Source: Sphingomonas insulae (GTDB lineage Bacteria > Pseudomonadota > Alphaproteobacteria > Sphingomonadales > Sphingomonadaceae). Taken from it: DNA of 64,000 nt. The position numbers and the translations under genes are program-made. The stretch lies in the NCBI RefSeq assembly GCF_010450875.1, contig NZ_CP048422.1, forward strand, positions 2,453,001-2,517,000. Reading direction: 5' to 3'. The notes beneath the pieces are model-generated. The model did not search any database. It was not told the DNA's origin and was given only the letters and a program-made list of their open reading frames with translations. Below, piece by piece: positions 1 to 8,125 of the stretch (position 1 is its first letter; every line of letters begins with the position of its first letter).

Positions 1-214
1 CCCTTCAACCGCGCATGCCGCGTCAGGATGTCCTGCAGCGTATTGTCGAGCGCATGGCCGATATGCAGCGAGCCGGTGACGTTGGGCGGGGGTTGACGAT
101 CGTCCAGGGTTCGGCGCCGGGCCGGTCGGGACGGAACTGGCCGCTGGTCTCCCAATGGTCGTACCAGCGCGATTCGATGGCGGCGGGGTCGAAGGTCTTG
201 GGAAGCTCGGTCAT
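1..214 (-). pseudogene. valS: Valine-tRNA ligase, N-terminal fragment with a frameshift
   Basis: This is the 5' end of valS, which charges tRNA-Val in the cytoplasm; the rest lies left of the window. The start at 214 has a GGGAGG ribosome site five bases upstream. The first 42 residues ([20 protein letters not shown] and onward to ...WTIVNP) match the class I synthetase N-terminus. Just before the [15 protein letters not shown] signature the C run (G run 88-92 on the plus strand) has five bases where six are needed. Downstream, the next frame restores [14 protein letters not shown], including the HIGH ATP motif. The gene is essential, so a base-calling or assembly error in the homopolymer is likelier than a true pseudogene. 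Confidence 0.8.
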
Positions 215-293
215 GGCGCCTCCCTTAGCGGGGGGTGACGCGGTTCGTCACCCCCCGCCCGCCTCCGCTAAACGAGTCGGGCCAAGACGCGGG

Positions 294-2354
294 TTACTTC
301 GCCGTCCACCGGTTCATCCAGCCGAGCACCTCGCCGTACCATTGGCGCGAATTCTTCGGTTTCAGCACCCAGTGGTTCTCGTTCGGGTTGACGAGCAGGC
401 GCGAGGGGATGCCGCGGCGTTGGAGGGCGGTGAAGGCGGCGAGCCCTTGTGTATAGGGGATGCGGAAGTCCTTTTCGCCGGTGATGACCAGCATCGGCGT
501 CTTCCAGTTCTGGACGTAATTGACCGGGTTCCACTTTTCATAGGCGGCGGGGTCCTGGTGATAGGTCTTGCCGCCGTGTTCCCATTCGTCGAACCACAAT
601 TCCTCGGTCTCGTACGCCATGGCGCGGGCGTCGAAGACGCCGTCGTGCTGGACGATGCACTGGAAGCGATCGGCCCACTGGCCCTCGATCCAGTTCATCA
701 TATAGCCGCCGTAGGAGGCGCCGAGCGCGCAGGCGCGGGTGCCGTCGAGCCAGGCGAACTTCGTCGTCGCGGTGGCGAGGCCTGCCTTCAGGTCCTCGAG
801 CGGCCAGCCGCCCCAATTGTTGCTGATCGCGTCGGTGAAGGCCTGTCCGTAGCCGGTCGAGCCGTGGAAATCGACGGCGACGAGGCCATAGCCCGCGCCG
901 GCGAACACCGCCGGGTTCCAGCGATACGACCAGCTGTTGTCGCTCGACCCCTGCGGTCCACCGTGGACCATGAAGGCGACGGGCACCTTCCCGGTGCTGC
1001 CGGCGGGCTTCACCGCATAGCCCCAGACGGTGTCGTTGTTGGCGCCGGTGAAGCTGAACCGGGAGACGGTCGGCATGTCGATCCCGGCGAGCCGGGCGGC
1101 GTTGACCGCCGTCAGGCGAACGGGTTTGCCCTTCGCGAACACGGCGTAGAAATCGTCGGGCGCGGTCAGGCTGTTCATCGCGATCACCGCGCCCTTCGGC
1201 GTCGGCGCGACCGCGGAGACGTGGCCCGCCTGCGTCAGGCGCGTTACCTTGCCCGACGCGGGGTCGACGGCGAACAGCGGGTTTTCCTGCGTATCCTGCG
1301 CGGTAACATAGATGCGCTTCGAATCGGGCGACCAGGCGATCGATCCGACCGAGCGGTCCCAATTCTCGGTCAGCGCGCGCACCTGCCCGGTGGCGAGATC
1401 GCGCAGCATCAGCACTTGCCGGTCGGCTTCGAAACCGGGGCGCTTCATCGCGAACCATGCAAGGCTGCGCCCGTCGGGCGAGACGGTTGGCAGATTGTCG
1501 GTTGCCCGATTGGCGGCGGTGAGATTGACGGGCGCCGCCGATCCATCGGCAGGAGCGGACCAGATGTCGAGGTTGGTAGACAGCGGTTCGGTGGTGCCGG
1601 CGATGCGGAGGGCGAAATAGACGGTTTTTCCGTCCGCGCTCCACGACACCTCTTCACCGCCGCCGAACGGGCGCGAGGGGGCATCGCCGTCGATGCCATG
1701 GCCGATCGCAACGCCGTCGCCCGGCGCGCCCGCGGCGGTGAGCGGCAGCACGAACAGCTGCGAATGCGTGCCGTCGACCCAGCGATCCCAATGGCGGACG
1801 AACAGCTTGTCGTAGACCCGGCCCTCGCCGGCGTTGGCGTCCTTCTTCTCCAGCGCGGGGGCGAGGCTGGGTGCGTTGGGCTTGCGATCGGCCCAGACGA
1901 GGATGCGGTCGCCGGTCGGCGCGACCTTGAAACCGCCGAAGCCGCCCTGGAACCCGGTCAGTTTCCGGGGCTGGCCACCGGTGACGGGCATCGCCCAGAT
2001 CGCATCGTCGCCGCCCTTGTCGGAGCTGAAATAGACGGTGGAGCCGACGATTTGCGGGTCGTTCTCGTTGACGTCCGCTTCGGCGAGCAGCGGCTCGGGC
2101 TTGGCGCCCTTGCGCCCCAGGTCGAGCCGCCAGAGGTCGTAGCGACCGCGGTTGGCGGTAAGGTCGGTTTCGCGCTGCGCCCAGACCAGCCATTTGCCAT
2201 CGGTCGATGCGGTGGGTGCACCGACGCGGCTGAGCGTCGATACGTCATCGATGGTGAGTTGGCGGGCGGCGGCGGGAGCGGCGGACAACGCGGTGGTCAG
2301 GGCGGCGGTCAGGGCGGCGGGGGCGAGCAGGCTCGCGGTGAGGAGCGTCTTCAT
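294..2354 (-). CDS. Secreted S9-family serine peptidase (acylaminoacyl-peptidase type)
   Basis: A 686-residue prolyl-oligopeptidase-family enzyme that probably trims short peptides in the periplasm. An N-terminal signal peptide (residues 1-30, Ala-rich) is followed by a TolB/WD40-like beta-propeller of about 400 residues and a C-terminal alpha/beta hydrolase domain. The catalytic triad is readable: Ser547 in GASYGGYMMNW, Asp629 in TGEKDFRIPY and His661 in NENHW. Length and architecture match the family with no missing key residue. It lies between popZ and valS on the same strand, 79 bases before the valS start and 164 bases after popZ. No clear ribosome site precedes the ATG. The exact substrate is unknown. 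Confidence 0.93.
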   Translation of the reverse strand: MKTLLTASLLAPAALTAALTTALSAAPAAARQLTIDDVSTLSRVGAPTASTDGKWLVWAQRETDLTANRGRYDLWRLDLGRKGAKPEPLLAEADVNENDPQIVGSTVYFSSDKGGDDAIWAMPVTGGQPRKLTGFQGGFGGFKVAPTGDRILVWADRKPNAPSLAPALEKKDANAGEGRVYDKLFVRHWDRWVDGTHSQLFVLPLTAAGAPGDGVAIGHGIDGDAPSRPFGGGEEVSWSADGKTVYFALRIAGTTEPLSTNLDIWSAPADGSAAPVNLTAANRATDNLPTVSPDGRSLAWFAMKRPGFEADRQVLMLRDLATGQVRALTENWDRSVGSIAWSPDSKRIYVTAQDTQENPLFAVDPASGKVTRLTQAGHVSAVAPTPKGAVIAMNSLTAPDDFYAVFAKGKPVRLTAVNAARLAGIDMPTVSRFSFTGANNDTVWGYAVKPAGSTGKVPVAFMVHGGPQGSSDNSWSYRWNPAVFAGAGYGLVAVDFHGSTGYGQAFTDAISNNWGGWPLEDLKAGLATATTKFAWLDGTRACALGASYGGYMMNWIEGQWADRFQCIVQHDGVFDARAMAYETEELWFDEWEHGGKTYHQDPAAYEKWNPVNYVQNWKTPMLVITGEKDFRIPYTQGLAAFTALQRRGIPSRLLVNPNENHWVLKPKNSRQWYGEVLGWMNRWTAK

Positions 2355-2472
2355 GGCGAAAGGGTAGGACGAACGCGATGCGCGGGCAACGGCCGCGCGA
2401 GCGCATTTCTACGGCGTGCCGACGAACGCCGACTGCCGGCGGGACCGTGGTGGGAGTGCGAATGGCACCCTG

Positions 2473-2509
2473 CCCACCCGCGTCCGGCCTTCGCCGGAAT
2501 CCGGGTGGG
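2473..2509. repeat. GC-rich palindrome between popZ and the S9 peptidase
   Basis: An 8-base outer stem (CCCACCCG at 2473-2480 with CGGGTGGG at 2502-2509) encloses a second stem CCGG...CCGG. It sits 10 bases past the popZ stop. No T tract follows on either strand, so it is not a standard intrinsic terminator. It could be an mRNA-end stabiliser or a copy of a dispersed palindromic repeat; I see no second copy in this window. Confidence 0.45.
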
Positions 2510-2518
2510 TCAGGCGGC

Positions 2519-3085
2519 TCAGCGCATTTGCGAGGTGATCTTGGCGATCTCGCGCGCGACCAGCGTTTCGACCATATCGGGCAGATGGGTGTCGAGCCAT
2601 TCGCGCAGCATCGGTCGCAGCATCTCGCGTACCAGCCCTTCGAGCGTGCCATCGCTATCCGGCTCCGGCTTGACGAGCAGCTTGCTCAGCGTTTCCAGCG
2701 ACCCCAGGCTCGCCGCGGCGGTGCGCTGGGACAGGATCGGTTCGTCGTTCATGGCGGAGGTCATCGCAGGTTGAACGGGTGCCGGGCGTGGCGGTTGCAT
2801 CGACGGCGCCGCCTGCTGCGGGGCGGGTTGCTGCGGGGCGGGTTGCTGACGCGCGGCCGTACGCGGAGCGGGCGCGGGGGCGGGCTCCGGTTCGGGCTCG
2901 TACTGCTGCGGCGCCGGTATCGGGTCGCTGAGTTCCAGCACCTCTTCGGGCTCCGGCTCGATCGGTTGCGGCACGGCGCGCGGACGGCGGCTGCGCGCCT
3001 GCGTCCCCTCGCCCTCCTCGGCGATGATGCGTTTGATCGACGAGAGGATCTCCTCCATCGACGGTTCGGCGCTCATATCCCCCAT
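2519..3085 (-). CDS. popZ: PopZ-like polar organizing protein (DUF2497)
   Basis: PopZ proteins self-assemble at the cell pole and tether the ParB-bound origin in alphaproteobacteria. The start at 3085 gives 188 residues beginning MGDMSAEPSMEEILSSIKRI, which is the conserved N-terminal helix of the family. A Pro/Gln/Ala-rich disordered spacer follows, with QQPA repeats. The C-terminal oligomerisation helices read LVREMLRPMLREWLDTHLP and then VETLVAREIAKITSQ. A start at 3076 is also possible. A GTG at 3133 overlaps the tolC stop as GTGA and would add 16 less typical residues. It lies downstream of tolC, a frequent arrangement in this order. Confidence 0.85.
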   Translation of the reverse strand: MGDMSAEPSMEEILSSIKRIIAEEGEGTQARSRRPRAVPQPIEPEPEEVLELSDPIPAPQQYEPEPEPAPAPAPRTAARQQPAPQQPAPQQAAPSMQPPRPAPVQPAMTSAMNDEPILSQRTAAASLGSLETLSKLLVKPEPDSDGTLEGLVREMLRPMLREWLDTHLPDMVETLVAREIAKITSQMR

Positions 3086-3129
3086 TGCCCTGACGTCCCT
3101 GCTCTTTTCCGTGGCCGCGCCCATCATCA

Positions 3130-4647
3130 TCACTGACGGTTCGGCGAAGCAGCACCTGTCGTCAAGCCGGGGCTCCTGTCAACCGGCGTATCGAGCATCG
3201 GATCGAGCGGCCGCGATACTGCCGCGGTCTGCGCCGGCGTCTGCGCCGTGGTGACGGACACCGCCACCGGTTCGGGATCGCTGTCGAAATCGTTGATCCG
3301 GCGCCGCACGCGCTGGTAATTGGTGACGGGATCGTACAGCGCGCCGCCGTCCAGCCCCAGGTCGCGCGCCTCGGCGTTGCCCATCGCCGCGAGCAGCGCG
3401 AAGCCCGCGACATAGGCGTCGCGCCGCGCGGTCACCAGCGTCACCTGGCTGTTGAGCAATTCCTGTTCGGCGTTGAGGATGTCGAGGATGGTGCGCGTGC
3501 CGACGCTGTTCTCGGCGCGGACGCCCTCAAGGCTCAGCTTGTTGGCATTCACCGCGGTTTCCGACGAGGCGATCACCTGCTGCGAGGAGCGCCAGATCGC
3601 ATAGGCGGAGCGCGCCTGCGCGATGACGCCGCGTTCGGTGGCGGTGACGTTCTCGAGCGCCTGGCTGCGCTGGGCCTGCGCCTGCCGCACCTGTGCGGCG
3701 GGGCGGCCGCCCTGGAACAGCGGCAGCGAGAATTGCAGGCCGGCCGACGCCGCGGTCCCCGAATTGCGCACCGGGCTGCCCGATGGCAGCGAATTCAGAT
3801 AGTTGAAGTAGTTCGGTCCGGCGACACCCGTCACCCGCGGCAGCCGGTTGGCCCGCGCCACGTTGATGTCGAAGCGGGTGGCATCGGCCTGGCGACGTGC
3901 GGCGATCAGGTTCGGATTGTTCTCCAGCGCCACGCCGACCGCGGTCGTAGGTGAATCGGGCAGGTTGGGGAGCAGCGGCGGCTCCTCCAGCGCGACCGGG
4001 GGCGTGCCGACGACCTGGATGTAGTTTTCGCGGCTGGAGATCAGCTGCGCCTCGGCCTGCTGCAATTGCGCGCGGGCGAGCGCCAGTCGCGCTTCGGACT
4101 GGGCGACGTCGGTACGGGTGAGGTCGCCGACCTGGAAGCGGTCGCGGCTGGCGCGCAGGTTCACTTCGAGCACGCGCACGTTCTGCTGGTTGAGCGAGGT
4201 GATCGCCTCGTCGCGGATAACGTTCATATAGGCGGCGACGACATTGGTGAACGTCGTCGCCTCCATCCCGCGCAGCGTCGCGCGGCCGGCATCGACGCGG
4301 GTTTCGGCGGCACGGACCGAATTCTTCACCGCGCCGCCCTGGAACAGCGGCACGGAGAAATTGAGCGCGCCCTGCCCGACGCGTTCCGGATTGGCGAAAT
4401 TGTTGTTGGCGATCAAGAAATTGTCGGTGAGCGAGGCGGTGGCATTGACCCCCGGCAGGCCGCTGGCGCGGGCGATCGGCACGTTTTCATCGGTCGCACG
4501 CTGCGCCGCGCGCTGCCCGGTGATCGTCGGGTTGGACGCATAGGCCTTGGCGAGCGCTTCGCGCAGCGTTTCCGCCCCCGCCGGCGCGGCAAGCCCCGCC
4601 AGCGCGGCGCCGCCCAGCAGCCCCCTCAGCAACAATCCCCGCATCAT
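3130..4647 (-). CDS. tolC: TolC-family outer membrane efflux protein
   Basis: An outer membrane channel-tunnel for type I secretion or multidrug efflux. The ATG at 4647 is preceded by a GGGGGG ribosome site, and the ATG ATG start leads into a clean signal peptide ending near APAGA. Starting at 4713 would add 22 residues overlapping pcm and destroy this layout. The mature part shows the duplicated TolC fold: two similar halves each with SLPLFQGG/SVPLFQGG beta-barrel motifs and long coiled-coil helices rich in Ala, Gln and Arg (for example LEGVRAENSVGTRTILDILN). A Thr/Pro-rich tail of about 50 residues closes it. The gene begins 17 bases after the pcm stop, so the two are probably co-transcribed. 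Confidence 0.92.
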   Translation of the reverse strand: MMRGLLLRGLLGGAALAGLAAPAGAETLREALAKAYASNPTITGQRAAQRATDENVPIARASGLPGVNATASLTDNFLIANNNFANPERVGQGALNFSVPLFQGGAVKNSVRAAETRVDAGRATLRGMEATTFTNVVAAYMNVIRDEAITSLNQQNVRVLEVNLRASRDRFQVGDLTRTDVAQSEARLALARAQLQQAEAQLISSRENYIQVVGTPPVALEEPPLLPNLPDSPTTAVGVALENNPNLIAARRQADATRFDINVARANRLPRVTGVAGPNYFNYLNSLPSGSPVRNSGTAASAGLQFSLPLFQGGRPAAQVRQAQAQRSQALENVTATERGVIAQARSAYAIWRSSQQVIASSETAVNANKLSLEGVRAENSVGTRTILDILNAEQELLNSQVTLVTARRDAYVAGFALLAAMGNAEARDLGLDGGALYDPVTNYQRVRRRINDFDSDPEPVAVSVTTAQTPAQTAAVSRPLDPMLDTPVDRSPGLTTGAASPNRQ

Positions 4648-4664
4648 CCCCCCGTCGGCATGGC

Positions 4665-5345
4665 CTAGAACCTGAAACCCTGCGGCGCCGCAAACCCCGG
4701 CAGCACGACGCAATCGCTGTCCATGAAGGGCGCCAAGCCGAAGCCGCCGTCGGTCCTGCGCCCGCTGGCGAGGCGGATGACGCCGTGTTCGACCAGACCG
4801 GTGACGACCCGGCCGCCGGTCTCGACCTGGCCGACCAGCCGATCCGGGACGTGCTGGACCGCGCCGTCGACGATCAGCACGTCGTACGGCCCGCCATCCG
4901 CCGCGCCCTCGGCGAGCGGTCCCTCGACCACGCGCACGTTGGCCATGCCGGCCAGCGCCTCGCGCGCCAGCGCCGCCAGCGCCGCATCCTCCTCGACCGC
5001 GACGACATCGGCGACGATCTGCGCCAGGATCGCGGCGGTGTAGCCGCCCGCCGCACCGATCAGCAGCACGCGGTCGCCGCGTTCGAGATAGGCTTCGGTC
5101 AGCAGCCGGCCGGTGACCATCGGCAGGTTGATCGCGCGGCCGCCCGCCACCGGCAGCGCGGTGTCGCGATAGGCCAGGCCGCGCACGTCGGCGGGCACGA
5201 AGGCCTCGCGCGGCACGGTGTTCATGGCCACCAGGATGCGCTGGTCGCTGACCGCGTTGGTGCGCAACTGGCTCGCCACCATCGCATGGCGCATCGTCTC
5301 CGACGCCGCCTGATCCAGATCGTTGTTACCGAGGCTGATGTTCAT
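4665..5345 (-). CDS. pcm: Protein-L-isoaspartate O-methyltransferase homologue
   Basis: A 226-residue SAM-dependent methyltransferase of the PCMT family. Canonical enzymes repair isoaspartyl residues in aged proteins. The N-terminal block (MRHAMVASQLRTNAVSDQRI, then VPREAFVP) is typical. The SAM motif I reads LLIGAAGGYTAAILA rather than the usual EIGTGSGYQAA, and the substrate-binding SQPYxVA block is replaced by INLPMVTG. This TolC-linked paralogue may therefore bind SAM differently or have another substrate. It is first in a likely pcm-tolC-popZ unit. The divergent gene starts at 5504, leaving a 158-base promoter region. Confidence 0.85.
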   Translation of the reverse strand: MNISLGNNDLDQAASETMRHAMVASQLRTNAVSDQRILVAMNTVPREAFVPADVRGLAYRDTALPVAGGRAINLPMVTGRLLTEAYLERGDRVLLIGAAGGYTAAILAQIVADVVAVEEDAALAALAREALAGMANVRVVEGPLAEGAADGGPYDVLIVDGAVQHVPDRLVGQVETGGRVVTGLVEHGVIRLASGRRTDGGFGLAPFMDSDCVVLPGFAAPQGFRF

Positions 5346-5503
5346 GATGACCCCTCTCGCACAGCCGTATTAGCTACGCAATACACTTCGTGACAGACCG
5401 GCTTGTATCGTGCGCATCGCCTGCCGCCAAGCGACGGAACGCTGCCCCCGGCCGCTATCGTGCGTGGATGGTCAGCGTGACGCCCAGCCCCTATGGAACG
5501 GGC

Positions 5504-5878
5504 ATGATTCCTGCGACCTACCACAAGTTCATCGACTGGATCGGCGACGGCACCGGCCTGCCCGATACGATCCTGCACATTCACGCCGGCATGGCGGTGC
5601 TGATGATCGCACGCGTGCTCACCCGCCGGTCGCTGGGCAGCTTCGTGCCGTGGTCGCTGGTGGTGCTGGCCGAGGCGTTCAACGAGGTCATGGACCGGTT
5701 GCAGTTCGGCTCATGGCGGTGGGAGGATACCATTTCGGACATCCTCAACACGCTGTTCTGGCCGACCGTGATCTGCCTCGGCATCCGCATGCGCCCGATG
5801 CTGCTGCACCGGGATCGCGCGCGCGTCACCATCCGCCCCGACCGCGAGGTGCCGCCCGAACCGGCAGCGGACGCCTAG
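5504..5878 (+). CDS. Small hypothetical membrane protein
   Basis: A 124-residue protein of unknown function beginning MIPATYHKFIDWIGDGTG. Three hydrophobic stretches can be seen (around HAGMAVLMIARVL, SFVPWSLVVLAEAF and TLFWPTVICLGI), with Glu and Asp residues (EAFNEVMDR) at the end of the second. The start at 5504 is chosen because the peptide from there is well formed and a GGAACGGG purine tract precedes it; upstream in-frame ATGs at 5468 and 5390 would add a poorly structured N-terminus. It is divergent from pcm. The layout suggests an integral membrane protein of the VanZ-like small type, but that is only a guess. Confidence 0.7.
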   Translation: MIPATYHKFIDWIGDGTGLPDTILHIHAGMAVLMIARVLTRRSLGSFVPWSLVVLAEAFNEVMDRLQFGSWRWEDTISDILNTLFWPTVICLGIRMRPMLLHRDRARVTIRPDREVPPEPAADA

Positions 5879-5978
5879 ACGGCCATCACCGGGCGCCCGC
5901 CCGGCGGCGGGCCATCGCACGGGATCGTCACCGGCGGGGATTTTCTCGGATATCGTCCGCGAACCTGTTCGCGAACGG

Positions 5979-6052
5979 TGGAGGCCCGAGCCGGAATCGA
6001 ACCGGCGTGCAAGGATTTGCAGTCCTCTGCGTAACCACTCCGCCATCGGGCC
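5979..6052 (-). tRNA. tRNA-Cys (anticodon GCA)
   Basis: A 74-base cloverleaf with the CCA end encoded. The seven-pair acceptor stem is GGCCCGA with TCGGGCC, the anticodon loop reads CT-GCA-AA between GGA and TCC, and the T arm contains GGTTCGATTCC. The GCA anticodon decodes TGC/TGT. It stands alone between a small membrane protein gene and mutT. Confidence 0.96.
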
Positions 6053-6129
6053 TCGAAGCGGGAGGGCGGCAGATGATCGGTTTTGCCGCACCCGTCAACC
6101 GTCGATTGTCGCGGTCCGTCCCGTCGCCC

Positions 6130-6570
6130 TCACAACAGCCGCTCCAGCATCGCGACCAGCGGCACGTCGGCGGGGGGCATCGCCAGCGCGTGCATGTCTT
6201 GCGGCAGTACCCATGCCAGCGCGCTCGCCTCCAGGGGGCGTGGTTCGCCCTGCCAGTCGCGGATCAGGTAGAGGAGCAGCAGCAGGTGGCGCTGCCCCAG
6301 AGCGGCGCTGGCGAAGGTCAGCGGGATCGCGGTCGCGGGATCGACGGTGATCGCCAGTTCCTCGGCCAGTTCGCGCGCCAGTGCCGCCTCCGGCGATTCG
6401 CCCGGTTCGATCTTGCCGCCGGGAAATTCCCACAGGTCGGCCATCTGCTTGCCGGGGGGACGCCGTTGCAGCAGCACGCGGCCTTCGCCGTCAACCAGTG
6501 CCGCGGCGACGACCGGCAGCAACGTCGGGGCGCGATCCGATGCGGACGTTCCGGGCCTGTCGTCAGCCAT
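6130..6570 (-). CDS. mutT: 8-oxo-dGTP diphosphatase (Nudix hydrolase)
   Basis: A 146-residue Nudix enzyme that removes oxidised dGTP from the nucleotide pool before it is incorporated. The Nudix box runs from Gly52: G-x5-E58-x7-R66-E67-L-x-E70-E71. The preceding LLQRRPPGKQMADLWEFPGG stretch is characteristic of MutT rather than of other Nudix families. The first 16 residues are a polar extension and the true start could be a little inside. It is divergent from the first Flp pilin across only 32 bases. Assigned from motif and length; substrate not proven by sequence alone. Confidence 0.88.
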   Translation of the reverse strand: MADDRPGTSASDRAPTLLPVVAAALVDGEGRVLLQRRPPGKQMADLWEFPGGKIEPGESPEAALARELAEELAITVDPATAIPLTFASAALGQRHLLLLLYLIRDWQGEPRPLEASALAWVLPQDMHALAMPPADVPLVAMLERLL

Positions 6571-6602
6571 TCCTTAAGCCTTCCTGACTATGCCGCCGTT
6601 TC

Positions 6603-6803
6603 ATGACCTTGCGCCCCATCCTTCGCTGGCTGGCCAGTCGGCTGCGTCCTGCCCTTGGCGATACGCGCGGCGCGACCGCGGTGGAATACGGCCTGATCGT
6701 CGCGCTGATCGTCATCGCCATGGTCGCCGCGCTGAAGCAGGTCGCCAACGCCAACACCAATGTGTGGAACAACGTCAGTACCAAGGTCGTGGCCGCGGGC
6801 TGA
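6603..6803 (+). CDS. Flp-family type IVb pilin
   Basis: A 66-residue prepilin. The leader (residues 1-23, basic) ends at Gly23, followed by ATAVEYGLIVALIVIAMVA with the Glu-Tyr pair diagnostic of Flp pilins, then a hydrophobic helix and a short polar tail. Prepilin peptidase (CpaA type) would cut after Gly23. A second pilin lies 128 bases downstream with a different leader. No tad/cpa secretion genes are in this window, so assembly genes must be elsewhere. Confidence 0.9.
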   Translation: MTLRPILRWLASRLRPALGDTRGATAVEYGLIVALIVIAMVAALKQVANANTNVWNNVSTKVVAAG

Positions 6804-6931
6804 TTCGCAAAAGGTTCCGAAAAACCGGGACGAGCTTAAATCTTTGGCAACCTTGCCCCCCTACATCTCCGATCGCTGCTCCGGTTCACCGGTTCAGCCG
6901 GGTGACTGAAGTTTCGAATATGGAGACCGGA

Positions 6932-7099
6932 ATGCAGACGATTCGCAAGTTCATCAAGAACAGCAAGGGCGCGACCGCCATCGAATACGGCCTGATCGCA
7001 GCGCTGATCGCCGTGGCCGCCATCGCCGCCATGCAGGGCCTGGGCAACAAGCTCAAGACCACCTTCCAGAACGTGTCGTCGAACATGTCGGCGACCTGA
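6932..7099 (+). CDS. Flp-family type IVb pilin (second copy)
   Basis: A 55-residue prepilin starting MQTIRKFIKNSKG, cut after Gly13, followed by ATAIEYGLIAALIAVAAIAA with the conserved Glu-Tyr pair. A GGAG ribosome site at 6922-6925 fits the ATG at 6932 better than the in-frame ATG at 6920. The short leader and mature part are closer to a canonical major Flp pilin than the upstream copy, so this is probably the major subunit. It is followed by a strong terminator shared with accA. Confidence 0.9.
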   Translation: MQTIRKFIKNSKGATAIEYGLIAALIAVAAIAAMQGLGNKLKTTFQNVSSNMSAT

Positions 7100-7123
7100 T
7101 CGCCGATACGAACGACGATTGCC

Positions 7124-7159
7124 AAAAGGGCGGCGGAACTCCAGTTCCGCCGCCCTTTT
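7124..7159. terminator. Bidirectional intrinsic terminator between pilin and accA
   Basis: A perfect 17-pair hairpin with a two-base loop: AAAAGGGCGGCGGAACT, CC, then its exact reverse complement ending TTTT. The A and T runs at its ends let it terminate both the plus-strand pilin and the minus-strand accA transcripts. Confidence 0.9.
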
Positions 7160-7167
7160 CCTGTGGG

Positions 7168-8115
7168 TCAGAGCCGGCCCATCGCCAGGAACTTGTCGCG
7201 CCGTTCCTGGCGCAGCGCCGCGGCATCGCGGTGGTCCAGCGTGTCGAGCGCCGCGGCCAGTGCATCGCCGAGCAGGCGGATCGCCTCCGCCGGGTCGCGG
7301 TGTGCGCCGCCCAGCGGTTCGGGCACGATGGTATCGATCACGCCGAACGTCTTCAGGTCCTGCGCGGTCACCCGCATCGCCTCGGCCGCGTCGGCGGCCT
7401 TGTCCGCGGTCCGCCACAGGATCGATGCGCAGCCTTCGGGACTGATGACCGAATAGATCGCATGTTCGAACATCAGCACGCGATTGCCCGCGGCCAGCGC
7501 CACCGCGCCGCCCGATCCGCCTTCGCCGACGATCGCGGCGATGACCGGTACGCCCGCCGCCAGGCACGCTTCGGTCGAGCGGGCGATCGCCTCGGCCTGG
7601 CCGCGCTCCTCCGCCTCGATACCGGGAAAGGCGCCCATCGTGTCGACCAGCGTCACCACCGGCAGCCCGAACCGGTCCGCCAGTTCGACCAGCCGGATCG
7701 CCTTGCGATAGCCCTCGGGCTTGCCCATGCCGAAATTGTGGCGGAGCCGGGTGGCGGTGTCCGAACCCTTTTCATGGCCCAAGACCATGACCTTGCGCCC
7801 GCGAAAGCTGGCAAAGCCGCCCATGATCGCCTGGTCGTCACCAAAGGCACGATCGCCGGCCAGCGGCACGAATTCGTCGAACAGCCCGGCGACGTAATCC
7901 TTGAAATGCGGTCGTTCGGGGTGGCGGGCCACCTGCGTCTTCTGCCACGGCGTCAGCTTGGCGAAGGTATCGCGCAACAGCTTGTCGGACTTCGCCTGCA
8001 GCCGCGCCAGGTCGGCGCCGATGTCGATGGTGCCATCCGCCGCGGTCGCACGCAGTTCGTCGATCCGCCCCTGCAGTTCGGCAATCGGTTTTTCAAATTC
8101 GAGAAAGCTCGCCAT
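7168..8115 (-). CDS. accA: Acetyl-CoA carboxylase carboxyltransferase subunit alpha
   Basis: A 315-residue alpha subunit that, with AccD (34017-34871 here), transfers the carboxyl group from biotin to acetyl-CoA in the first step of fatty acid synthesis. The start [20 protein letters not shown] is the standard N-terminus; longer in-frame extensions run into the recombinase gene. Crotonase-fold signatures are present: [18 protein letters not shown], the oxyanion-hole segment [12 protein letters not shown], and [12 protein letters not shown]. accA lies 10 bases downstream of the xerD-like gene on the same strand. The carboxyltransferase halves are unlinked, as usual in alphaproteobacteria. Confidence 0.96.
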   Translation of the reverse strand: MASFLEFEKPIAELQGRIDELRATAADGTIDIGADLARLQAKSDKLLRDTFAKLTPWQKTQVARHPERPHFKDYVAGLFDEFVPLAGDRAFGDDQAIMGGFASFRGRKVMVLGHEKGSDTATRLRHNFGMGKPEGYRKAIRLVELADRFGLPVVTLVDTMGAFPGIEAEERGQAEAIARSTEACLAAGVPVIAAIVGEGGSGGAVALAAGNRVLMFEHAIYSVISPEGCASILWRTADKAADAAEAMRVTAQDLKTFGVIDTIVPEPLGGAHRDPAEAIRLLGDALAAALDTLDHRDAAALRQERRDKFLAMGRL

Positions 8116-8125
8116 GCCGCGCGGG

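Noticed and set aside
15..2774. A 919-codon plus-strand open frame over valS and the S9 peptidase
   Set aside because: It is antisense to two genes with clear families; in GC-rich DNA the opposite strand often lacks stops. No motif and no start signal.
5961..5976. GAAC...GAAC near tRNA-Cys as a LexA box
   Set aside because: The spacing is eight bases rather than seven, and the only neighbouring gene is a tRNA. The GTTCGCGAAC palindrome explains the pattern.
6841..6860. TTGGCAACCTTGCC as a sigma-54 promoter for the second pilin
   Set aside because: GG and GC are only seven bases apart; sigma-54 needs ten.
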